Source of the DNA: Corynebacterium accolens
GTDB lineage: Bacteria; Actinomycetota; Actinomycetes; Mycobacteriales; Mycobacteriaceae
NCBI RefSeq assembly: GCF_023520795.1
Contig: NZ_CP046605.1
Coordinates: 744,001-808,000, forward strand
Reading direction: 5' to 3'
Length of the DNA: 64,000 nt
The notes under the pieces are model-generated. The model saw nothing but the letters and a program-made list of their open reading frames with translations, did not search any database and had not been told where the DNA came from. Both the position numbers and the translations under genes were made by a program. Every line of letters begins with the position of its first letter. The stretch's first letter is position 1. This document shows positions 58,479 to 64,000 of the stretch, in pieces.

Positions 58479-58545
58479 TGTCCAAAACAACCGCGTTTGT
58501 CTGAATTTGAGGGCAGATTTTTTAAGAACGCGGTTGTTTTGGACA
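58479..58545. repeat. Perfect 19-base inverted repeat hairpin element
   Basis: TGTCCAAAACAACCGCGTT at 58479-58497 is exactly mirrored at 58527-58545 on the other strand, with a 29-base spacer. Outward, GGCACG (58469-58474) and CGTGCC (58552-58557) also pair, with a few mismatched bases between, so the whole element is an imperfect 89-base palindrome. It has no coding content. It lies between yccF and pgi and could end transcription, or be a mobile repeat copy. Confidence 0.85.
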
Positions 58546-58552
58546 ATTTTAC

Positions 58553-58579
58553 GTGCCCGGGGAACCTGGACCCGGGCAC
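58553..58579 (-). terminator. Probable transcription stop after pgi
   Basis: GTGCCCGGG and CCCGGGCAC form a nine-base-pair stem with a nine-base loop, 12 bases past the pgi stop. The minus strand lacks a T run (GTAAAATTG follows), so termination may need the next hairpin too. Confidence 0.5.
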
Positions 58580-58590
58580 GGGAGTCGGAA

Positions 58591-60228
58591 CTAACGGTTG
58601 GCGCGGTACCAGCCGATGAGCTTATCGGTGGACTGGTCGCCGGAATCTACCTCTTGGCTGCCGGAGACGGCAGGGGCCAGGTCATTGGCCTGCTGCTTGC
58701 CCAGCTCCACGCCCCATTGGTCGAAGGAATTGATATCCCAGATGATGCCCTGGGTAAAGACGATGTGCTCGTAGAGCGCGATGAGCGCGCCCAGGGTGGA
58801 GGGGGTAAGCTCCTCGGCCATAATCGTGGTGGTAGGGCGGTTGCCCGGCATGACCTTGTGCGGCACGAGGTCTTCCTCAACGCCTTCGGTAGCGATTTCT
58901 TCTGCCGTCTTGCCAAAGGCCAACACCTTGGTTTGGGCGAAGAAATTGCCCATGAGCAGGTCATGCATCGAGCCGGTGCCGTCCGCGGTGGGGAAGTCCT
59001 CCTTGGGGCGGGCAAAGCCGATGAAGTCCGCTGGGATGAGGCGGGTGCCCTGGTGCATGAGTTGGTAAAAGGCGTGCTGGCCGTTGGTGCCCGGCTCGCC
59101 CCAGTAGATTTCGCCGGTCTGCCCAGTGGTCACTGCGGTGCCATCGCGGCGCACGGACTTGCCGTTGGATTCCATGGTCAGCTGCTGCAGGTAGGCCGGG
59201 AAGCGGCCGAGGTCCTGCGAGTAGGGCAGAACGGCGTGGGTTTGGGCGCCGAAGAAATTGGTGTACCAGATGCCCAGCAAGCCCATGAGTACGGGCACAT
59301 TGCGCTCTAGCGGGGTGGTGCGGAAGTGCTCATCCATGGCGTGGAAGCCTTCCAAAAAGCGCATGAAGTCCATCGGGCCAATGGTGCACATCAAGGACAG
59401 GCCAATGGCGGAATCGAGGGAGTAGCGCCCGCCCACCCAATTCCAGAACGGGAACATATTATCCGTATCGATGCCGAATTTCTCCACCTGCTCCGCATTG
59501 GTGGATACGGCCACGAAGTGCTTGGCTACGGCGGATTCATCGCCATCGAATTGTTCGATGAGCCAGCGGCGGGCCGCGTGCGCATTGGTCAGGGTTTCCT
59601 GGGTGGTAAAGGTCTTGGAGGAGACGATAAAGAGGGTGGAGCCGGCATCGAGCCCGTCCAAGGTGGCGGCCATATCGGCGGGATCCACGTTGGAGACGAA
59701 CTCCGCGGAAATGCCTGCCACCTCATAAGAGCGCAGGGCCTGTGCGGCCATGGCCGGGCCGAGGTCGGAACCGCCGATGCCGATATTGACCACCTTTTTG
59801 ATGGTGTGGCCGGTATGCCCCAACCAGGAACCGGAGCGCAGGGCGGTGGCGAAATCGCGCATGCGGCCCAAAACCTCGTGGACATCGGCGGCGACATCCT
59901 GGTCATCGACGTGCAAGTCATCTTCTACCGGCAGGCGCAGCGCGGTGTGCAGCACGGCGCGATCCTCGGTGTTGTTGAGGTGCTCGCCTGCAAACATGGC
60001 ATCGCGCCGGCCTTCCACGTCGGCGGCGCGGGCTACCTCGACCAGGTGCTGGAGGACGTCTTCATCGATGAGGTTTTTGGATAAATCCACGTGCAGGCCG
60101 GCGGCGTCGAAGGTGTAGTTCTCGGCGCGGTTTGCGTCTGCGGCGAAGAGTTCGCGCAGGCGCATGTCCTGCTTTTCTTCATAAACCTTGACCAGGTCTT
60201 TCCACTGGGACGATGCGGTGATATCCAT
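58591..60228 (-). CDS. pgi: Glucose-6-phosphate isomerase
   Basis: A 545-residue glycolytic enzyme interconverting glucose 6-phosphate and fructose 6-phosphate. Visible are [26 protein letters not shown] (sugar-phosphate loop), the signature [17 protein letters not shown] and [21 protein letters not shown], with catalytic Glu and His in these last segments. ATG 60228 (MDITASSQW) is the better start, with AGAAAGGCC before it; an in-frame upstream ATG at 60264 would add 12 residues. The downstream antiporter gene ends 98 bases away. Confidence 0.97.
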   Translation of the reverse strand: MDITASSQWKDLVKVYEEKQDMRLRELFAADANRAENYTFDAAGLHVDLSKNLIDEDVLQHLVEVARAADVEGRRDAMFAGEHLNNTEDRAVLHTALRLPVEDDLHVDDQDVAADVHEVLGRMRDFATALRSGSWLGHTGHTIKKVVNIGIGGSDLGPAMAAQALRSYEVAGISAEFVSNVDPADMAATLDGLDAGSTLFIVSSKTFTTQETLTNAHAARRWLIEQFDGDESAVAKHFVAVSTNAEQVEKFGIDTDNMFPFWNWVGGRYSLDSAIGLSLMCTIGPMDFMRFLEGFHAMDEHFRTTPLERNVPVLMGLLGIWYTNFFGAQTHAVLPYSQDLGRFPAYLQQLTMESNGKSVRRDGTAVTTGQTGEIYWGEPGTNGQHAFYQLMHQGTRLIPADFIGFARPKEDFPTADGTGSMHDLLMGNFFAQTKVLAFGKTAEEIATEGVEEDLVPHKVMPGNRPTTTIMAEELTPSTLGALIALYEHIVFTQGIIWDINSFDQWGVELGKQQANDLAPAVSGSQEVDSGDQSTDKLIGWYRANR

Positions 60229-60325
60229 GGCAATTGGCCTTTCTGGCGACGAGCGCATTGGCAATGTGTACCCCTCCCACCGTAGTCGAGAATGAGTGCC
60301 AACGGCACCGTGAGAAGTGTGGCAT

Positions 60326-61672
60326 TTAGAGCATGAGCGCGCCCGCCCAGCCGGCGATTAGAAGTGGGATATTGAAGTGAATAAAGGTAGGGATGACGGA
60401 GTCACGGATGTGATCGTGTTGGCCATCGGCGCCGAGGCCGGCGGTGGGGCCGAGGGTGGAATCGGAGGCGGGGGAGCCGGCATCGCCAAGCGCGCCTGCC
60501 GTGCCAATGAGCGCCACCGTGGCCGCGGGGCTAAAGCCGAGCGAGGCGCACAGGGGAACGTAGATAACGGAGATAATCGGCAGGGTGGAAAAGGATGAGC
60601 CGATGCCCATGGTGACCACTAGGCCGACCAAGAGCATGGCGCCTGCGGAGAGGAACTTATTGGTGCCAAAGAGGTTGGCGGTGGCATCGACAAGCGGGCC
60701 GACTTCCTCCGTCGCCGTCATGACTGAGGCAAAGCCCTGCGCGGTGATCATTATAAAGCCGATAAGGGCCATCATTTTCATGCCGTTGGTAAATACGTCA
60801 TCGGCGTGCTTCCAATCCACCGCGCCGGAGATGAGCAAGATGCCCAGGCCGGTCAGGGCGCCGACGAGCAGGCCATCAGATTCGAAATCGAGCGCCTGCA
60901 TGATGATTTGGACGGCAAAGGTGGCGATAATCGCCAGGATGGAAACCCAGATTTTATACCGCGAGGGCGTTTCCTGGTGCTCTTCGGCGGCAATGGGCCG
61001 GTCCTCGTACTCGCGTGGGGCGCGGTAGCTGAAAAAGATGGCGATGAGCAGGCCGGCGAGCATGCCCAGGGCCGGGATGGCCATGACCTGCATAATATTG
61101 ATAGTGGAGGTATCCAGACCCGCCTCTTCAATATTGAAGAGCAAAATATCGTTCAAATAGATGGACCCGAAGCCCACCGGAATGAACATGTAGGTGGTGA
61201 TAAGGCCGAAGGTCAGGCACGTGGTGATAAGGCGGCGATCCAGCTTGAGCTTATTCATCACCGCCAATAGCGGCGGGACAAGCAGCGGGATGAAGGCAAT
61301 GTGGACGGGGATGAGGTTCTGGCTCATCACGGCCATGGCAATAAGGCCAAGAACGAGCATCCACTTGGTGGTGGCCGCGGCCTTGGGATCTAATTCGCCG
61401 GTGCCGCCGAGCTTGGCGATGAGAAAGTTGGCCGAGATCTGCGGCAGCCCGGCGGAGGCAACACCCATCGCGAAGGCGCCCAAGAGGGCATAACTTAAGG
61501 CAATCTTGGCGCCGCCGCCGAGCCCGTCCTGGAAGGCAACCATGGTGGCATCGAGGCCCATGCCGGATAGGAGGCCGCCGACGATTGCACCGATGAAAAG
61601 CGCCACCACCACGTGCACGCGCAGGAGGGCAAGCGCGAGCATGACGATGACGGCGATGAGTACTGCGTTCAT
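60326..61672 (-). CDS. Na+/H+ antiporter-family membrane protein (NhaC-like)
   Basis: A 448-residue transporter with about 12 helices. It begins [18 protein letters not shown], the small antiporter N-terminal domain, and contains [38 protein letters not shown], and [46 protein letters not shown] at the end is typical of the Na_H_antiporter family. Whether the ion is Na+ or a substrate amino acid cannot be told. Standing between pgi and the chorismate mutase gene; no operon partner is obvious. Confidence 0.83.
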   Translation of the reverse strand: MNAVLIAVIVMLALALLRVHVVVALFIGAIVGGLLSGMGLDATMVAFQDGLGGGAKIALSYALLGAFAMGVASAGLPQISANFLIAKLGGTGELDPKAAATTKWMLVLGLIAMAVMSQNLIPVHIAFIPLLVPPLLAVMNKLKLDRRLITTCLTFGLITTYMFIPVGFGSIYLNDILLFNIEEAGLDTSTINIMQVMAIPALGMLAGLLIAIFFSYRAPREYEDRPIAAEEHQETPSRYKIWVSILAIIATFAVQIIMQALDFESDGLLVGALTGLGILLISGAVDWKHADDVFTNGMKMMALIGFIMITAQGFASVMTATEEVGPLVDATANLFGTNKFLSAGAMLLVGLVVTMGIGSSFSTLPIISVIYVPLCASLGFSPAATVALIGTAGALGDAGSPASDSTLGPTAGLGADGQHDHIRDSVIPTFIHFNIPLLIAGWAGALML

Positions 61673-61737
61673 GCCCCGAAAGCGTACTGCATAGTATGGG
61701 TGAGCTCGTAATTAATCCGAGGGGTTGAGTGGTGGCT

Positions 61738-62061
61738 TTAGCCCAGGCGGCCGCGCCCCATGCGCAGCAGGGCAGAGGCGATGGTGGGGCCTTCCTCGCC
61801 AAGCTCCGCGCGGAACTCATTGAGGATGGCGATCTCGCGGGTGTGCACCAAGCGCGTGCCGCCGGAGCTCATGCGGGTGCGACCCACCGCGCGGGAGACC
61901 TCGGTGCGGCGCTTGACGGCATCCAAGATGATTTGGTCAAGGCGGTTGATTTCCTCGCGATACTGCTGGATTTCCGCATCAGATAGGGGATCATCCGTGC
62001 CGGTGGGCGTGCGGATATCCAAGCCATTGTCAACGATGGATTCATTATCTTCAGCGGTCAT
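61738..62061 (-). CDS. Chorismate mutase (AroQ class)
   Basis: A 107-residue protein. The core helix LSDAEIQQYREEINRLDQIILDAVKRRTEVSRAVGRTRMSSGG has the family pattern (Arg in EIN-RLD and Lys/Arg in VKRR). The catalytic C-terminal residues are in TREIAILNEFRAELGEEG. It converts chorismate to prephenate, first step to phenylalanine and tyrosine. As in other corynebacteria the enzyme is short and probably works in complex with DAHP synthase. Divergent from the helicase gene. CACAAT nine bases upstream of ATG may serve as a -10. Confidence 0.88.
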   Translation of the reverse strand: MTAEDNESIVDNGLDIRTPTGTDDPLSDAEIQQYREEINRLDQIILDAVKRRTEVSRAVGRTRMSSGGTRLVHTREIAILNEFRAELGEEGPTIASALLRMGRGRLG

Positions 62062-62158
62062 GGTCCCTTATTGTGCCACTTGGTCGGGTATTTAGAAAGC
62101 GCAGGGTATGCCGCAAATACGGGCCATGTCCGGTGGGGCTAGTAGGTTGGTAGGCATT

Positions 62159-64000
62159 ATGACGAATAACTCTCCATTTAGCCCAACTTCTACCCCGCGC
62201 GAACCCGTATCCGGTGCTGCTTCCCGCGGCGGCTTCGCCCCTAGCCAGCCCGAGCCGCAGAACCCCTTTGGCAGCACGCCAAGGCCCGCGGAATCCGATC
62301 CTTTAACCCAAGGTTTGAATCCACAGCAATTAGAGGCGGTCACCCATACCGGCAGGCCCCTGCTGATTGTCGCCGGCGCGGGTTCTGGCAAGACCGCGGT
62401 ACTTACCCGCCGCATCGCGTACCTCATGCGCCACCGCGGGGTAAACCCGTGGGAAAGCCTCGCCATTACCTTTACCAATAAGGCCGCCGCAGAGATGAAG
62501 GAGCGCGTGGGTTCCCTGGTCGGTCCGGTGGCCGAGCGCATGTGGGTATCCACCTTCCACTCCATCTGCGTGCGCATCCTGCGCCAGAACGCCCAGCTCG
62601 TGCCGGGGCTTAATACCAACTTCACCATTTATGATGGCGACGATGCCCGCAGGCTTCTATCCATGATTGCCAAGGACATGCAGCTGGATCTGAAGAAATA
62701 CACCCCGCGCGTGCTGGCCAACCAGATCTCCAACCACAAAAACGAGCTCGTGGGCCCGGCCGAGGCAGCCGACAAGGCGCAGCAGACCAAGAACCCCTTT
62801 GAGACCACCGTGGCGGATGTCTACGCCGAGTACCAGCGCCGCCTGCGCGCGGCCAATGCGGTGGACTTTGATGACCTCATCGGGGAAGTAGTGCGCATTT
62901 TCACCGAGCACAAGCAGGTAGTGGAGTTTTATCGCCGGCGGTTTAAGCACGTGCTCATTGATGAGTACCAGGACACCAACCACGCCCAGTACGCGCTGGT
63001 AGCAGCGCTCGTGGGCAAGGGCGAGCTGGGTCCTGATGCCCCAGAGTTGTGCGTGGTGGGTGATTCCGATCAGTCCATTTATGCCTTCCGCGGCGCCACC
63101 ATCCGCAATATCGAGGAATTCGAGCGCGACTACCCGCAGGCGCACACCATCTTATTGGAGCAGAACTATCGCTCCACGCAGACCATCTTGAACGCGGCTA
63201 ATGCCGTGATTGCGAAAAACGAGAACCGCCGGGAGAAAAACCTGTGGACCGCGCACGGCGATGGCGAATCCATCGTGGGGTATGTGGCGGATAACGAACA
63301 CGATGAAGCCCGTTTTATCGCCGCAGAGATCGACGCGCTGGCGGATAAGGGCCACAGCTATTCCGATATCGCCGTGATGTACCGGACCAATAATTCCTCC
63401 CGCGCGCTGGAGGATATCTTCATTCGCTCCGGCATTCCCTATAAGGTCGTGGGCGGGACGCGCTTTTACGAACGCCGCGAAATCCGCGATATGGTGGCCT
63501 ACCTGCGCATTATGGATAACCCCGACGATACGGTGAGCCTGCGCCGCATCATCAATGTTCCCAAGCGCGCCATCGGCGATAAGGCCCAGGGCCAGATTGC
63601 CCTGCACGCGGAAAACCAGGGGATAAGCTTTGGCAAGGCGCTTGCCGATGTCCCCCGGGGCGACGTCCCCGGCCTTGGCACCCGCGCCGTCAATGCCGTT
63701 ACCAAGTTCAACGACATGATGGAGGGCATCCGCGCACAAATCCCCGGCATGCGCGATGAGGTGACCGGCCAGCCCGATCTGGGCGAACTGCTCACCGCCA
63801 TCCTGGATGCCACCGGATATAAGGCGGAGCTAGAAAAATCCAACGACCCGCAGGATGGCGCGCGCCTCGATAACCTCAATGAGCTGGTATCCGTGGCCCG
63901 CGAATTTACCTCGGAGGCCGCCAACCAGCTGGCCGCCGCCGGGGCGGATGCGGTCGATCCCAATGAGCTATTAGAAGAAGGCGAAGCCGCGCCGGGCTCG
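62159..64000 (+). CDS. pcrA: UvrD/PcrA-type DNA helicase, N-terminal part (runs off window)
   Basis: 614 codons are seen, and the frame is still open at the right edge. The first 50 residues are disordered (Ser/Pro/Gly rich). Superfamily 1 motifs follow: Walker A AGAGSGKT at 72-79, ITFTNKAAAEMKER, DEYQDTN (motif II), VVGDSDQSIYAFRGA, LEQNYRSTQ and VMYRTNNSSR. This is the helicase that removes DNA and protein roadblocks and assists repair. The C-terminal third with the UvrD-type 2B end is missing. GGTTGGTAGGCATT precedes ATG 62159, and no strong ribosome binding site is visible. Confidence 0.93.
   Translation, partial: MTNNSPFSPTSTPREPVSGAASRGGFAPSQPEPQNPFGSTPRPAESDPLTQGLNPQQLEAVTHTGRPLLIVAGAGSGKTAVLTRRIAYLMRHRGVNPWESLAITFTNKAAAEMKERVGSLVGPVAERMWVSTFHSICVRILRQNAQLVPGLNTNFTIYDGDDARRLLSMIAKDMQLDLKKYTPRVLANQISNHKNELVGPAEAADKAQQTKNPFETTVADVYAEYQRRLRAANAVDFDDLIGEVVRIFTEHKQVVEFYRRRFKHVLIDEYQDTNHAQYALVAALVGKGELGPDAPELCVVGDSDQSIYAFRGATIRNIEEFERDYPQAHTILLEQNYRSTQTILNAANAVIAKNENRREKNLWTAHGDGESIVGYVADNEHDEARFIAAEIDALADKGHSYSDIAVMYRTNNSSRALEDIFIRSGIPYKVVGGTRFYERREIRDMVAYLRIMDNPDDTVSLRRIINVPKRAIGDKAQGQIALHAENQGISFGKALADVPRGDVPGLGTRAVNAVTKFNDMMEGIRAQIPGMRDEVTGQPDLGELLTAILDATGYKAELEKSNDPQDGARLDNLNELVSVAREFTSEAANQLAAAGADAVDPNELLEEGEAAPGS

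Noticed and set aside
58459-60084. Two long + frames opposite pgi (58459-59310 and 59326-60084)
   Set aside because: Pgi is complete on the minus strand; the first + frame begins in the palindrome and neither resembles a protein.

Overview
Organism. The window is chromosomal DNA of a Corynebacterium, on 16S, gene content and gene order. Markers include a resuscitation-promoting factor, SepH, mycoredoxin, an Lhr-Nei2 pair, an XPB helicase with its associated partner, an amtB-glnK pair behind an AmtR-type operator, a DUF485-MctC acetate carrier pair, and DtxR-, GlxR- and RamB-like sites. The species is not fixed by what can be read here; the lipophilic skin and nasal corynebacteria are a guess only. 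|| Layout. 1-1126: tail of a ferric-siderophore ABC importer. 1127-7180: complete rRNA operon (16S, 23S, 5S) with leader, spacers and terminator. 7200-9061: small accessory patch with an unrecognised helical protein and a ribbon-helix-helix/RelE toxin-antitoxin pair. 9073-16962: conserved actinobacterial block (DUF3239, XPB helicase, helicase-associated protein, small conserved protein, Rpf, cold-shock protein, DUF2771, glutaminyl cyclase lipoprotein, DUF3027). 17013-25005: purine permease, SPOUT RNA methyltransferase, SepH operon, serC, gltA, FKBP, aldo/keto reductase. 25206-31785: carbon-source transport (DUF485-mctC) and envelope proteins. 32018-33785: AmtR-controlled amtB-glnK. 33786-38750: AT-rich accessory island holding two HEPN-motif proteins, a DUF262 protein and decayed IS256-type transposase pieces. 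38942-40427: DUF2871 protein and a broken MFS exporter. 40490-46880: five-gene ECF/ABC operon behind a DtxR-type iron box. 47040-52057: DJ-1 protein, tRNA-Arg, mycoredoxin-dfrA-thyA, an SDR/TetR divergent pair, cysQ. 52093-58389: lhr, nei2, yccF. 58591-64000: pgi, Na+/H+ antiporter, chorismate mutase and the start of a UvrD/PcrA helicase. || How the genes work together. Iron appears twice: the FecCD/FecE-type importer at the left edge, and the iron-box-controlled ECF plus YbtP/YbtQ-like operon. Nitrogen control is represented by amtB-glnK, but GlnK carries Phe at position 51, where the modified tyrosine normally sits, and glnD does not follow. Acetate metabolism links gltA and mctC through RamB-like TTTGCAAAG or AAAGTTTGC motifs. 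DNA repair is represented by XPB, Lhr, Nei2 and PcrA. || Most interesting. The accessory island contains a two-gene DUF262 + HEPN nuclease module between two mutually inverted, decayed IS256-type right ends, with a second HEPN-motif gene (TIGR02391-like) 0.8 kb away. This is the best candidate for a little-described defence system here. A second general feature is that many genes have a -10-like hexamer 7-9 bases before the start codon, which implies leaderless mRNAs and corrects several starts.
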